From assembly GCA_934096715.1 (NCBI GenBank), contig CAKOMQ010000002.1:48005-112004 (forward strand): 64,000 nt of DNA, written 5' to 3'. The notes under the pieces were generated by a model that saw nothing but the letters and a program-made list of their open reading frames with translations, made no database searches and had not been told where the DNA came from. Origin of the DNA: an uncultured Bacilli bacterium (GTDB taxonomy: Bacteria; Bacillota_I; Bacilli_A; RF39; UBA660). A program made the translations under genes and the position numbers. Of the stretch, positions 32,773 through 41,710 are shown in pieces. Each line of letters begins with the position of its first letter. Position 1 is the stretch's first letter.

Positions 32773-32804
32773 AACTCTATTTAAATGAATATAGAGTTTT
32801 TATT
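32771..32804. terminator. Shared terminator of the prepilin and rluB genes
   Basis: Ten-pair stem AAAACTCTAT / ATAGAGTTTT with a ten-base loop and T-runs on both strands. Confidence 0.7.
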
Positions 32805-33487
32805 TCTTTAAGTGACAACTCTCTATAGTCACCACTTTTTAAGTCTCCTAAAGTTAAGAAAGCATAACCTTCTCTTTTAAGTTTAATTACATCATAATTT
32901 AGTGTTTCAAATAATCTTCTTATAATATGATTTCTTCCTTCATGAATAGTTATTTCTACAATAGAAGTATTATTTTTCTTATCTAAACTTCTAAGTTTTA
33001 TAAAGTCTACTTCTACTACTCTTCCATCTATTTTTATACCTTTTTTTATTCTAATACTATCTTCTTTACTAAGTATTTTATTTAACTTAGCTATATAAGT
33101 TTTCTTAATATTATTTTTAGGATGCATTAATATATTAGCTAGTTCTCCATCATTAGTTAAAAGTATTAAACCAGTCGTATCATAATCTAATCTTCCAATA
33201 GGATATATTCTTTCATTAGTCTTAATTAAGTCTACAACAGTTTTTCTATTTTTATCATCACTTACAGTAGATACAACTTCTCTTGGTTTATTTAAAACAT
33301 ATACTCTTTTAGCTACTTCCTTATTTATACTAATATCGTCTATTGTAATAATATCACTTCTACTAGCTTTATCACCTAAACTAACAACTTCTCCATTAAC
33401 TTTAACTCTACCATCAATTATTAGTTCTTCTGCTTTTCTTCTCGAAGTATATCCATATTCTGCAATTAATTTTTGAATTCGCTCCAT
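32777..33487 (-). CDS. rluB: 23S rRNA pseudouridine-2605 synthase RluB
   Basis: A 236-residue RsuA/RluB-family enzyme: S4 RNA-binding domain (residues 1-60, AEYGYTSRRKAEELIIDGRV) and catalytic domain with GRLDYDTTGLILL, D101 being the catalytic Asp, and the later EGRNHIIRRLFE. It modifies U2605 (E. coli numbering) of 23S rRNA. The start has a GGATGTGAT leader like that of the XRE gene. Next to dacB-spmA-spmB in Bacillus too. Confidence 0.93.
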   Translation of the reverse strand: MERIQKLIAEYGYTSRRKAEELIIDGRVKVNGEVVSLGDKASRSDIITIDDISINKEVAKRVYVLNKPREVVSTVSDDKNRKTVVDLIKTNERIYPIGRLDYDTTGLILLTNDGELANILMHPKNNIKKTYIAKLNKILSKEDSIRIKKGIKIDGRVVEVDFIKLRSLDKKNNTSIVEITIHEGRNHIIRRLFETLNYDVIKLKREGYAFLTLGDLKSGDYRELSLKEIKTLYSFK

Positions 33488-33530
33488 CTAAATCACATCC
33501 GAGACAATTATATCATGCTTCAAACAAAAT

Positions 33531-33557
33531 AAAAAGGTAGATTATAATTATCTACCC
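33531..33557 (-). terminator. Terminator of the (TA)12-promoter gene
   Basis: Minus-strand stem GGTAGAT / ATCTACC with a seven-base loop, followed by TTTTTATTTT; the stop codon is inside. Confidence 0.7.
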
Positions 33558-34153
33558 ATTTCTTGTTCTTTACGGCCAAAAGTATTTTCTGCAAAAGAAT
33601 AACAAGCATTAAGGATTTCATCTTGACTATATCCACGTTTTAGTAAAGTATCCATATATAACTTCTTTAATACTTCAAGTTGTTCTTCAACTGACTTAGT
33701 TTCAATATCATCTGGTAACTCAACATGTTCTCCAAAAATATCTGCATAAAATGTATAAGTGGTAGAAAGACTATCATCATAGCGTTTTGTTGTTTCTTTT
33801 ATAAAATCTCCCATTATACATCCTGGACGATTATTAAGTCTGTCATTAACAATCTTATAATCATCTTCACTAGCAACTTCAGGAATATCTAATTCAGATG
33901 TATATCCTTCAGATATTTTTAAGAATTTATTAAAAGTATCCGCTCTAAGCTTATTTTCGGCAACAAATAATTGATCAAGTTTTAAATCTTCTTTTTGCTC
34001 TTCAGTAAGATTATCAAAGTCAATTGTAGAAATTCCATTTTCATCTACAATTTGTGGATAAGTTGGATTAAATCCAGTATCATAAACATCCTTTCTTTTT
34101 AAATATTCATTTTGCAATAATGACATTAAGTCTTGTGGCTTATTATTTTTCAT
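33548..34153 (-). CDS. Unknown protein from a dinucleotide-repeat promoter
   Basis: A 201-residue soluble acidic protein with no family I recognise; it has mixed helix predictions and a late block RGYSQDEILNACYSFAENTFGR resembling other conserved Firmicute hypotheticals. There is no signal peptide. AAAGGAG lies nine bases before the ATG. The promoter contains a (TA)12 run exactly filling the space between the -35 and -10 boxes (34178-34206), so its expression may vary by slippage. It sits between rluB and spmB. Confidence 0.65.
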   Translation of the reverse strand: MKNNKPQDLMSLLQNEYLKRKDVYDTGFNPTYPQIVDENGISTIDFDNLTEEQKEDLKLDQLFVAENKLRADTFNKFLKISEGYTSELDIPEVASEDDYKIVNDRLNNRPGCIMGDFIKETTKRYDDSLSTTYTFYADIFGEHVELPDDIETKSVEEQLEVLKKLYMDTLLKRGYSQDEILNACYSFAENTFGRKEQEMGR

Positions 34154-34177
34154 AATTCACATCTCCTTTACACCTTC

Positions 34178-34206
34178 ATTATATATATATATATATATAT
34201 ATACAA
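34178..34206 (-). promoter_or_regulatory. Promoter whose spacer is a (TA)12 repeat
   Basis: On the minus strand TTGTAT (34201-34206) and TATAAT (34178-34183) are exactly 17 bases apart, and a (TA)12 run (34180-34203) fills the spacer and overlaps both boxes. Loss or gain of one TA unit gives 15 or 19, a poor spacing. This is the arrangement of the phase-variable hif fimbrial promoter in Haemophilus. Confidence 0.7.
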
Positions 34207-34248
34207 GAGTTAATTAATTATAAGGTGTAAAAATGTGTAAATATACAT

Positions 34249-34770
34249 TTATCCAAAGAATACATAAGTAATTGTAAATGCCATAATAATTCCAACTAAA
34301 TCTGCAAATAATCCTACTGATAGAGAATGCCCTATTTTAGATATTTTAACACTTCCAAAATAAAGTGCTAAAACATAAATCGTTGTATCAGTACATCCTT
34401 GTAATACACTAGCAAGTCTTCCTGCATAACTATCAGGACCAACATTCTGAAAAATATCATTCATAATAGCTAATGATGCTGTACCAGAAATAGGCCTTAA
34501 TAAAGCCATAGGAATTATATCTAAAGGTATATTTAATTTAACAAATAAAGGATTTAAAAATGATAATAAAAAGGTAAGTACATTACTATCTAAAAAGATG
34601 TTTATCGCAAATACCATCGCAATAACTGCAGGAAATATACTAAAAGTAGTCATTAATCCTTCTTTAGCACCTTCTAAAAAAGTATCATAAAGATTAACTT
34701 CTTTCTTAAATCCATAAAGAATTATACCAAGAACAAATATAGGTATTATTACTAAAGATATTATATTCAT
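34249..34770 (-). CDS. spmB: Spore maturation protein B
   Basis: A 173-residue SpmB with several membrane segments; the block ALLRPISGTASLAIMNDIF and GPDSYAGRLASVLQGCTDTT matches the family. In Bacillus SpmA and SpmB help dehydrate the spore core. The ATG overlaps the spmA stop (ATGA). It is the last gene of dacB-spmA-spmB. Confidence 0.93.
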   Translation of the reverse strand: MNIISLVIIPIFVLGIILYGFKKEVNLYDTFLEGAKEGLMTTFSIFPAVIAMVFAINIFLDSNVLTFLLSFLNPLFVKLNIPLDIIPMALLRPISGTASLAIMNDIFQNVGPDSYAGRLASVLQGCTDTTIYVLALYFGSVKISKIGHSLSVGLFADLVGIIMAFTITYVFFG

Positions 34771-35348
34771 AATTTTTTTCTCTTTCTAATAATATAATCA
34801 AGAGTTACACCAGCTATACATGAACAAGTTGTTGCAATAATTGCTGGAAGTATTATCTCCGAAGGATTCATTGAATTATAAGTAGTTCTAAGAGCTAATA
34901 TAGTTGTTGGAATAATAGTAACACCAGCTGTATTTAAAACTAAAAAAGTAATCATTGGAGTCGACGCTGTATCTTTTTTATCATTAATCTTTTGAAGTTC
35001 ATTAATTGCTTTTAACCCTGCTGGAGTTGCTGCGGAACCTAAACCCATCATATTAGCAGCTATATTACTAGCAATATAGCCAAGAGCTTTATTATCTTTA
35101 GGAACACTTGGAAATAATCTACTTAAAAGTGGTTTTAAAAGATGAGCAAACTTGTCTAATAACCCACTCTTTTCAGCAATTTTAAGAATACCTGTCCATA
35201 AAACAATAATAGGTAGAAGTTCTAATATTAAGTCAAGTGCATCATTTGCATTCGTTAAGATACTATTATTTATAACTTCAATATTACCGGATAGCAGCGA
35301 ATAAATTATACCTGATGCAATTAAAAATAACCAAATATAACTAACCAT
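34767..35348 (-). CDS. spmA: Spore maturation protein A
   Basis: A 193-residue membrane protein of the SpmA (nucleoside-recognition) family with LWTGILKIAEKSGLLDKFA, NMMGLGSAATPAGLKAI and FLVLNTAGVTIIPTTILALR. The ATG overlaps the dacB stop (TAATG), so the genes are coupled. Same order as in Bacillus. Confidence 0.93.
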   Translation of the reverse strand: MVSYIWLFLIASGIIYSLLSGNIEVINNSILTNANDALDLILELLPIIVLWTGILKIAEKSGLLDKFAHLLKPLLSRLFPSVPKDNKALGYIASNIAANMMGLGSAATPAGLKAINELQKINDKKDTASTPMITFLVLNTAGVTIIPTTILALRTTYNSMNPSEIILPAIIATTCSCIAGVTLDYIIRKRKKL

Positions 35349-36394
35349 TATTTTCTCCCTTTAAATTTATCTACATATTTTTTTATATATATAGGTTCTT
35401 TATGATATAAATTATCTTTTAAATATATATTTGCATATCCAACAATATCATCATTATTAAAATGTTTATATTTAATAAGTTCTATTTTAATTAAAACATC
35501 TTTTCTTTCACTTTTTTTAAGAGTCATATTATAATCATTTTTAATATATAATTTATATTTCTTATAATACTTTTCTTTTTTTATTTTAAATCTATCTTTA
35601 TCTAATATATTAAAACTTTTATATTCACTAAATACTTTTTTATAAAGAGTAATATGATCACTAAAATCATCTGGATCATTAAGAGTAACTACCACTACAT
35701 TAATATTATTCTTACTACCAGTAGTTACTAAAGTTCTTCTTGCTTTCTTTGTAAATCCAGTTTTACCACCAGTTACAAAATCATATTTTAATAGTTTATT
35801 TTTATTATGCCAAACATAAGTCATCATACTGGTTTCACATTTATATTTTTTTGTTTTAAATATACTTCTAAAAGTAGGATTTTTAATAGCATAACTCGTA
35901 AGTAAAGCCATATCATAACTACTTGATTTATTACCGTTACCAAATTTATCTTCAAGACCATGTGGATTAATAAATACCGTGTTGGTCATTTTCAAGTTAT
36001 TAGCATATTCATTCATCATATATACAAAGTTATCTACTCCACCACCAACATACTCGGCAATCATTAATGCTGCATCATTTCCACTTCTTAACATAAGTCC
36101 ATATAGTAAATCTTTTAATTTTATTTCTTCTCCTACTTTAATATATATTCCACTACCAAAAGATTCTTTTACTTTATCAGTTACTTTAACTGTATCTTCT
36201 ATATTAGCATTTTCTATCGCTACAATAGCGGTCATTATCTTAGTAATACTTGCAATTAATCTAGAATCATTTTGATTATATCCACTAAGTACTCTTAAAT
36301 TATCAGTATCCATTACAACCATACTACTTGCACTTATAGAGAATACATTTAATGGAAGTATTAATAAACTTACTACAAATAATATCTTTTTCAT
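35348..36394 (-). CDS. dacB: D-alanyl-D-alanine carboxypeptidase DacB-like
   Basis: A 348-residue serine-type (S11) D-Ala-D-Ala carboxypeptidase with an N-terminal signal peptide (cleavage after about residue 22). The three active-site motifs are present: SITK at 49-52, SGN in LRSGNDAALMIAEY, and KTG in GGKTGFTKKARR. In Bacillus the dacB-spmA-spmB operon shapes spore cortex crosslinking. AGGTGGATT precedes the ATG. No C-terminal amphipathic anchor is obvious; a soluble or weakly anchored enzyme is possible. Confidence 0.92.
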   Translation of the reverse strand: MKKILFVVSLLILPLNVFSISASSMVVMDTDNLRVLSGYNQNDSRLIASITKIMTAIVAIENANIEDTVKVTDKVKESFGSGIYIKVGEEIKLKDLLYGLMLRSGNDAALMIAEYVGGGVDNFVYMMNEYANNLKMTNTVFINPHGLEDKFGNGNKSSSYDMALLTSYAIKNPTFRSIFKTKKYKCETSMMTYVWHNKNKLLKYDFVTGGKTGFTKKARRTLVTTGSKNNINVVVVTLNDPDDFSDHITLYKKVFSEYKSFNILDKDRFKIKKEKYYKKYKLYIKNDYNMTLKKSERKDVLIKIELIKYKHFNNDDIVGYANIYLKDNLYHKEPIYIKKYVDKFKGRK

Positions 36395-36416
36395 AATCCA
36401 CCTATAAGAATATATG

Positions 36417-36443
36417 AAAAAAATGACTCACTTAGAAGTCATT
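36417..36443 (-). terminator. Terminator after the hybrid kinase gene
   Basis: Minus-strand stem AATGACT / AGTCATT followed by TTTTTT, just after the stop. Confidence 0.65.
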
Positions 36444-36445
36444 AA

Positions 36446-38221
36446 TTATATATATTTATTTATTACTTTCATTAAATCATTTATTTTAACTGGTTTAGCT
36501 ATATAATCATCAAATCCTTTTCTTAAATAATTCTTTCTATCTCCACTTTTAGCATTAGCAGTAAGTACAATTATTGGTTTATTATAATTATAATTATCTT
36601 TAAGTACTTTCATTGCCTCTGTACCACTCATCTCAGGCATCATATCATCCATTAAAATCAAATCATAATCTCCTGTAACAGCCATGTCTATTCCATTTTT
36701 AGCATTTAAACAAGTATCAACATCATAGTTTTTTCTTTCAAGTAGTCTTCTTTCTACTTTTAAATTAATCTCATTATCATCAATAATTAAGATCTTTTGC
36801 CCACTTGCATTAACTATTTCTCTTTCTTCTTTTACTTCTTCCTTATTTAAATCTAATCTTTCGTATTTCTCAGTTAAATAAACGGTAAAGATACTACCTA
36901 CATTTAACTTACTTTGAACAGTTATTTTACCACCCATCATTTCAACTAACTTTTTAGTAATTGCTAAACCTAGTCCAGTACCTTCAATTGTTGAGTTAAC
37001 ATGTTCACTATCTCTAGTAAACTTATCAAATAATTTATCAATCATTTCATCTTTAATACCTACTCCAGTATCTTCAACTTTAATTATAATCTTACAATTT
37101 TTATAATCATTAATAGAATTAACTGATACAACTATCTTGCCTTCTTGAGTATATTTACAAGCATTAGATAATAAATTAGATACAATTTCTTTTAACTTAC
37201 TTTTATCACCATAAAGTACTTCAGGTAGATCACTTCCATAATTAATAATTAAATCTACTGGTTTATCTTTTAATTTTATTTTAATTATATTAGCAACTTC
37301 TTCAATAGATGATCTAATATTATAGTTCTTTCTAGTAATATCTACTGTACCAGATTCTATTTTAGATATACTTAATATACCTGTTACAATATCTAATAAA
37401 TTAGTAGATGCATAAGATAAATCATCTAGTATTTCCATACCACTTTTACTAAGTTTTTCATCTTGTAATAAAGATATAGATCCAATAACTGCATTAAGGG
37501 GTGTTCTAATTTCATGAGACATACTAGATAAGAATTCTGATTTAGCACTATTAGCTTTCTCTGCTTGATTCTTAGCATATTCTAATTTTCTTATTAATTC
37601 TATATCAGGATTTTCAATTGTAAAGTACATTATAAAAAGTACAATTGAATGAACTATTGGAGATATTATTACTTCTGAAAAATAATTATCTATTATTATA
37701 GACACTATTGAGCCAAGAAAAAAAGCCATTAAAGGAATATACTTCTTTGGCTCTACCTTCTTAATATTAAATAACATTATAAATAACGAATAGATAATTA
37801 ATGCCATGTAGTAATAGAAGACAAAATCTACGCTTATTCCACTAGTATAATTATCAATAATATTAATCGGTAACACAAGTACTATTCCAGTTGTTATAAG
37901 TGCTAAAACTATATAAATATTAGCAAATATATCTTTAACATCATTACTAGATATATAATGTATATAATAAGTAATTAATATTGAAAACCAGATTGTATAA
38001 ATTAAGTTAAATTTACCTAAAGATACTAATATTAGAGAATTTTTAGACAAATAAAAACACAATATATTAAAGATTAAAAGAGAAAAAAGACCTACTAAAT
38101 TAATTAGTAGTAAACTTGAATATATTTTAATTTCTTTATTAGATATATGTTTTTGTTTGAAGTATACAATAGATAATACTCCCATATATATTAAACTTAT
38201 TAATACCATAACCAATGTCAT
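36446..38221 (-). CDS. Hybrid sensor histidine kinase with REC domain
   Basis: A 591-residue membrane hybrid kinase: about seven membrane segments (residues 1-215), a HisKA domain with SHEIRTPLN (phosphorylated His), HATPase with NLLSNACKY, DTGVGI and GTGLGLAI, then a REC domain with IIDDNEINLKV and the phosphoacceptor Asp in LMDDMMPEMSG. The start is the ATG at 38221, eight bases after AAGGTGA; an ATG 11 codons upstream has no site. No cognate response regulator is adjacent; the intramolecular REC suggests a phosphorelay, which could feed sporulation given the neighbouring dacB-spmAB, but this is inference. Confidence 0.92.
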   Translation of the reverse strand: MTLVMVLISLIYMGVLSIVYFKQKHISNKEIKIYSSLLLINLVGLFSLLIFNILCFYLSKNSLILVSLGKFNLIYTIWFSILITYYIHYISSNDVKDIFANIYIVLALITTGIVLVLPINIIDNYTSGISVDFVFYYYMALIIYSLFIMLFNIKKVEPKKYIPLMAFFLGSIVSIIIDNYFSEVIISPIVHSIVLFIMYFTIENPDIELIRKLEYAKNQAEKANSAKSEFLSSMSHEIRTPLNAVIGSISLLQDEKLSKSGMEILDDLSYASTNLLDIVTGILSISKIESGTVDITRKNYNIRSSIEEVANIIKIKLKDKPVDLIINYGSDLPEVLYGDKSKLKEIVSNLLSNACKYTQEGKIVVSVNSINDYKNCKIIIKVEDTGVGIKDEMIDKLFDKFTRDSEHVNSTIEGTGLGLAITKKLVEMMGGKITVQSKLNVGSIFTVYLTEKYERLDLNKEEVKEEREIVNASGQKILIIDDNEINLKVERRLLERKNYDVDTCLNAKNGIDMAVTGDYDLILMDDMMPEMSGTEAMKVLKDNYNYNKPIIVLTANAKSGDRKNYLRKGFDDYIAKPVKINDLMKVINKYI

Positions 38222-38305
38222 TTTTATAATCACCTTACTAATTTTATCAATCATACTTATATAAGTAAATAATAAACTCTTATAAAAATGAAAAGTTATG
38301 TAAAG

Positions 38306-38328
38306 AAAAACTTAACTATCTAGTTAAG
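38306..38328 (-). terminator. Terminator after trpS
   Basis: Minus-strand stem CTTAACTA / TAGTTAAG followed by five T; the trpS stop is in the hairpin. Confidence 0.75.
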
Positions 38329-39302
38329 CCCATTAAGTTCTTCATATGTTCATATTTTTCTTTAGCAAGTTTATTAGTTAAATCTCTACCATTATCAAGT
38401 ATTCTTTCTAATTCTTCACTATAAAGAATTTCATTATACTTACTTTGAATATTTTCTAGTTCACTACAAACTTTATCAGCAACATACTTTTTAAATTCTC
38501 CATAATTCTTACCTACAAACTCGTTTTCAATATCACTAATACTTTTTCCAGTAATAGAAGACACTATGTTAAGTAAATTACTTATACCAGGTTTATTTGC
38601 TTCATCAAATACTACCTTCATATCACTATCAGTAGTGGCACCCATTATCTTCTTTCTAACATCATCTATATTATCAAATAAAGATATTACACCATTTGGA
38701 TTTTCTTCACTCTTACTCATCTTTTTATTAGGATTTTTTAAATCCATAATTTTAACTCCACTCTTAGTTATATAAGCTTCTGGTAATTTAAAAGTGGAAC
38801 CAAACTTCTTATTAAAACGATCTGCTATATCACGTGCTATTTCTACATGTTGTTGTTGATCTATTCCAACTGGTACTAAATCAGTATCACAATATAAAAT
38901 ATCACTAGCCATAAGAATTGGATATGTTAAAAGACCTACTGAAAAATTTTCATTTTGTTTAGATTTTTCCTTAAATTGAATCATTCTAGAAGCTTCTCCA
39001 TAATAAGTTACACATTCTAGTAACCATGAAATTGAAGGAATATAATTATTTTCAGATTGTATATAAATAGTAGTTTTACTAGTATCAATACCACATGCTA
39101 AATACATTGCTACAAACTTTCTAATTCTTTCATGTAATTCTTTTGGATCTTGCATTACAGTTAAAGCATGCAAATCAGCAACAAATAAAAATAATTCATT
39201 ATTATTATCTTTTGATAACTCAACCATTGGTTTAATTGCCCCAATCAAATTACCTAAAGTTAAATCTCCTGTTGGTTTTAAACCAGTTAATATTCTTTTC
39301 AC
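38316..39302 (-). CDS. trpS: Tryptophanyl-tRNA synthetase
   Basis: A 328-residue class Ic aminoacyl-tRNA synthetase charging tRNA-Trp. It has GLKPTGDLTLGNLIGAI (HIGH-equivalent TLGN, as in Bacillus TIGN), the anticodon-side block and KMSKS in NKKMSKSEENPNG. Start is the GTG at 39302, eight bases after AAGGAG; the ATG at 39311 overlaps that site. No T-box leader is seen in the 90 bases upstream, unlike in many Firmicutes. Single-gene unit. Confidence 0.96.
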   Translation of the reverse strand: MKRILTGLKPTGDLTLGNLIGAIKPMVELSKDNNNELFLFVADLHALTVMQDPKELHERIRKFVAMYLACGIDTSKTTIYIQSENNYIPSISWLLECVTYYGEASRMIQFKEKSKQNENFSVGLLTYPILMASDILYCDTDLVPVGIDQQQHVEIARDIADRFNKKFGSTFKLPEAYITKSGVKIMDLKNPNKKMSKSEENPNGVISLFDNIDDVRKKIMGATTDSDMKVVFDEANKPGISNLLNIVSSITGKSISDIENEFVGKNYGEFKKYVADKVCSELENIQSKYNEILYSEELERILDNGRDLTNKLAKEKYEHMKNLMGLTR

Positions 39303-39396
39303 TATTAACATCTCCTTAAATATATAGATAATTATAAAACAATATGCTCATAATTTCAAATAAATGATGCATAATATATTTAGAAAGGATTAGATT

Positions 39397-39633
39397 ATGG
39401 AATTAAATTTTAAAAAAGTACCGGATATTCTAACAAATAAAGATATGGATTATTTAAAAGATATGTTTACTTGGAATAGACTTGGTTACTTAATATGTGA
39501 TGAATCAATTAATAATACTCTAGTTAAAGATATTAGTGATTTATTAAAAGAAGTCAAAAATAGTTTTTATGACAATATGAATGTTATTTTAGACTTAATT
39601 AAAGAAATGGAAGGTAATAATGAAGGAAATTAG
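39397..39633 (+). CDS. Small protein of unknown function
   Basis: A 78-residue acidic helical protein (MELNFKKVPDILTNKDMDYL) with AAAGGAT seven bases before the ATG. No family is recognised. It overlaps the start of the next gene by 14 bases, so the pair is coupled. Together they lie at the border of the secretion locus and are on the opposite strand. Confidence 0.6.
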   Translation: MELNFKKVPDILTNKDMDYLKDMFTWNRLGYLICDESINNTLVKDISDLLKEVKNSFYDNMNVILDLIKEMEGNNEGN

Positions 39634-39928
39634 TAATCCAGAGTATCAAGATAATAACAAAGATACTTTAAGTGAAAAAGATAATTTAAATATAGTGTTG
39701 TCTTATTTAAAAGATATAACTAAAAATTATTTACTAGCATCTACTGAGCTTAGTAATGATACTTTATATAAACCTATTATTAAGGCTACAGTTGAACTTT
39801 CTAACCTACAAAGAAAAGTATATGAAAAAGCATTCAAATATGGCTGGTATAAGCTAGAAACAGTAAATAACACTAAAATAAATAAATTATATAATACTTT
39901 ATCTAAAGAAATAGATAATCTAAATTAA
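39620..39928 (+). CDS. Small protein of unknown function
   Basis: A 102-residue helical protein whose ATG lies in the end of the previous gene. The body has a four-helix look (KDNLNIVLSYLKDITKNYLLAS ...VYEKAFKYGWYKLE). It resembles spore-coat F-type proteins in length and helix pattern only loosely. Function unknown. Confidence 0.55.
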   Translation: MKEISNPEYQDNNKDTLSEKDNLNIVLSYLKDITKNYLLASTELSNDTLYKPIIKATVELSNLQRKVYEKAFKYGWYKLETVNNTKINKLYNTLSKEIDNLN

Positions 39929-39960
39929 AAATACACATCAATTTGATGTGTATTCTTTTA
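39929..39960. terminator. Bidirectional terminator
   Basis: Stem AATACACATCAA / TTGATGTGTATT with T-runs on both strands; ends both the 39620 gene and the convergent lipoprotein-like gene, with the latter's stop at 39958. Confidence 0.7.
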
Positions 39961-40416
39961 ATATTTTAAATCTTCTAGTATTTCATTAACACTTTTTTCA
40001 TAATCAACTGTAGTACTAACATATATTAAAGTATCTTTAACACGAGATATTACAATATACTCATTATCTGATTTACAAATATACTTTGATAAAACAGAAC
40101 TTTTAGACTCAGTATCTTTTGAATCACTTGTTATAATACTACTTAAATTATTCTTAAATTCTTTATAAGCAGCTTTAGCATCTTTTTCATTCTTATATTG
40201 ATAGTAATATACTTCATAAGGTACATCATCTTTAGTAGCTTTACTGATATACTCTGCTTTAGAATTTTCTTGACTAGTCTTTTCTACTTTATAACCCCTA
40301 GCACTAAATTGATCTTTAAAATCAGTTGGTTCTAGATAATTATAAAATAAACATCCAGTAGTAAGACAAGTTACAAGTACTATAACAATACCTAGTATAA
40401 CGCTCTTCTTATTCAT
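39958..40416 (-). CDS. Putative lipoprotein next to the secretion locus
   Basis: A 152-residue protein with a short cytoplasmic start (MNKKS), a hydrophobic segment ending VTCLTTGC, which fits a lipobox, and an extracellular body rich in Lys, Ser and Asp with a KDAKAAYKEFKNNL helix. The start is the ATG at 40416, eight bases after AAAGGA. It is the last gene of the 41621-39958 unit. No family recognised. Confidence 0.65.
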   Translation of the reverse strand: MNKKSVILGIVIVLVTCLTTGCLFYNYLEPTDFKDQFSARGYKVEKTSQENSKAEYISKATKDDVPYEVYYYQYKNEKDAKAAYKEFKNNLSSIITSDSKDTESKSSVLSKYICKSDNEYIVISRVKDTLIYVSTTVDYEKSVNEILEDLKY

Positions 40417-40651
40417 TTTTATCCTTTCTATACATTTCATTAAAAACTGATAACACTTTATTTAATTCTTCTTTGCTATCTAGTTTAACTAATGCTTCAT
40501 CATTATCTTTATCAATAACAACCTTTCTTATACATAAATCTTCAGGATTTAACTCTTCAGCCATATAAAAATATTTATTGTTATCAATATCTATTGTAGA
40601 TAATAAAACATAATTCTTATTATTTTCTAAAGTAATTATAGTACTATCCAT
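40409..40651 (-). CDS. DUF1292 family protein
   Basis: An 80-residue protein with the DUF1292 pattern (STIITLENNKNYVLLSTIDIDNNKYFYMAEEL, then an acidic end and a C-terminal helix EELNKVLSVFNEMY). The family is a small beta-rich protein of unknown role, found in Firmicutes near yrrK-yrzL-yrzB. This is one of three such genes beside the secretion genes in the window. It overlaps the lipoprotein gene by eight bases. Confidence 0.7.
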   Translation of the reverse strand: MDSTIITLENNKNYVLLSTIDIDNNKYFYMAEELNPEDLCIRKVVIDKDNDEALVKLDSKEELNKVLSVFNEMYRKDKNE

Positions 40652-40652
40652 A

Positions 40653-41621
40653 TTATCTACTTCCCCTTTCGCTATCTATATTTCTTAGTGAAGATTTTTC
40701 CATTCTAATTCCTACTTCATTATAACTATCAACAAGTAATTTTAAATCCTTCTTATTAGTAATAGTAGGTATATCAATAATAGAACCATCATCATTCATA
40801 CTTTTAGAAATAGTCATTCTATCTTTAATACCATCTAAAGTATCTTTATCAAGTCCATAATTCTTTTCAACTACTCTTAACATATAAGAAGTAAAAGTAT
40901 CATAATCTAAGACATTATCTTGAGAATCTATATTACGATATGAACTTATTAAATTATCCATCATAGTTAATTGATTATTCACATTCTCTTCTTCACTTCT
41001 ATTATTTAAAACATCTCCAGTATCCCAACAAGATCTAAATTCATTATATAATATAGGATCTAAATAATTTGGATCTTCATCTTTAATATGATCATACAAA
41101 TCAAGTGCCGCTTTATCATAATCAGTAACAGCCATATATTCTTGATCCATATTCATAGTAACATCAGAATACTTATTTAAGAAAGAAGTACTGTCACCAA
41201 GTTGGTATTCAACTCTTACTTGATTAGCAAAATCTTCAACTACTTTAGCATTTTTCATATTCTCTATACTTTCACTAAAAACTATTGTAGATGTCGCGAT
41301 TACAGCAACCGCTACAGCCATGGTAAATGCCCTTTTAAAATAATTTTTAGAACTAAGGCTTTTCTTTATATTATTCTTTATCTTTCTAGGTTCTCTTTCT
41401 TCCCCTGGTGCTAAACATGAATTATTAATAAGCCCATTTAAATCAGAATGAATTTGTCCTAAGTAAGGTCTCTCTATTCCTGCTTCTATATATTTTTGAG
41501 CTCTTTGATAAGCTTTATCATAGCTAATATCTTCTTGTGCTGCTAACATATTAGCAAGTTGCTTAGTCTTTTTCTCTTTTTCTAAAGCATTCATTGTTTC
41601 ATTAAAACTATCATTAGCCAT
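40653..41621 (-). CDS. Single-pass membrane protein of unknown function
   Basis: A 322-residue protein with a soluble N-terminal helical half (residues 1-100), one membrane segment (about 105-122, FTMAVAVAVIATSTIVFSES) and an extracellular C-terminal part rich in Asp and Asn with a YDTFTSYMLRVVEKNYGLDKD block. AAAGGAG is eight bases before the ATG at 41621. It heads the unit with the DUF1292 and lipoprotein genes; topology suggests a component of or clamp for the neighbouring secretion channel, but no homology supports that. Confidence 0.6.
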   Translation of the reverse strand: MANDSFNETMNALEKEKKTKQLANMLAAQEDISYDKAYQRAQKYIEAGIERPYLGQIHSDLNGLINNSCLAPGEEREPRKIKNNIKKSLSSKNYFKRAFTMAVAVAVIATSTIVFSESIENMKNAKVVEDFANQVRVEYQLGDSTSFLNKYSDVTMNMDQEYMAVTDYDKAALDLYDHIKDEDPNYLDPILYNEFRSCWDTGDVLNNRSEEENVNNQLTMMDNLISSYRNIDSQDNVLDYDTFTSYMLRVVEKNYGLDKDTLDGIKDRMTISKSMNDDGSIIDIPTITNKKDLKLLVDSYNEVGIRMEKSSLRNIDSERGSR

Positions 41622-41643
41622 AATTACCCACTCCTTTATAATA

Positions 41644-41672
41644 AATATACTAAATATTCTACTTATAGTCAA
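41644..41672 (-). promoter_or_regulatory. SigA promoter of the 41621-39958 unit
   Basis: TTGACT at 41667-41672 and TATATT at 41644-41649 with a 17-base spacer on the minus strand. Confidence 0.75.
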
Positions 41673-41703
41673 TTTTAAAAAGTCATTCATTGACAATGAC
41701 TTT
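41673..41703 (-). terminator. Terminator after the VTT-domain gene
   Basis: Minus-strand stem AAAGTCATT / AATGACTTT with a seven-base loop, then TTAAAATT. Confidence 0.6.
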
Positions 41704-41710
41704 ACTATTT

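Noticed and set aside
34180..34203. (TA)12 as a plain microsatellite or terminator stem
   Set aside because: The perfect 17-base spacing of -35 and -10 boxes around it makes a promoter role more likely, and no T-run follows.
39302..39396. T-box riboswitch upstream of trpS
   Set aside because: The leader is under 100 bases and has no T-box sequence or specifier stem.
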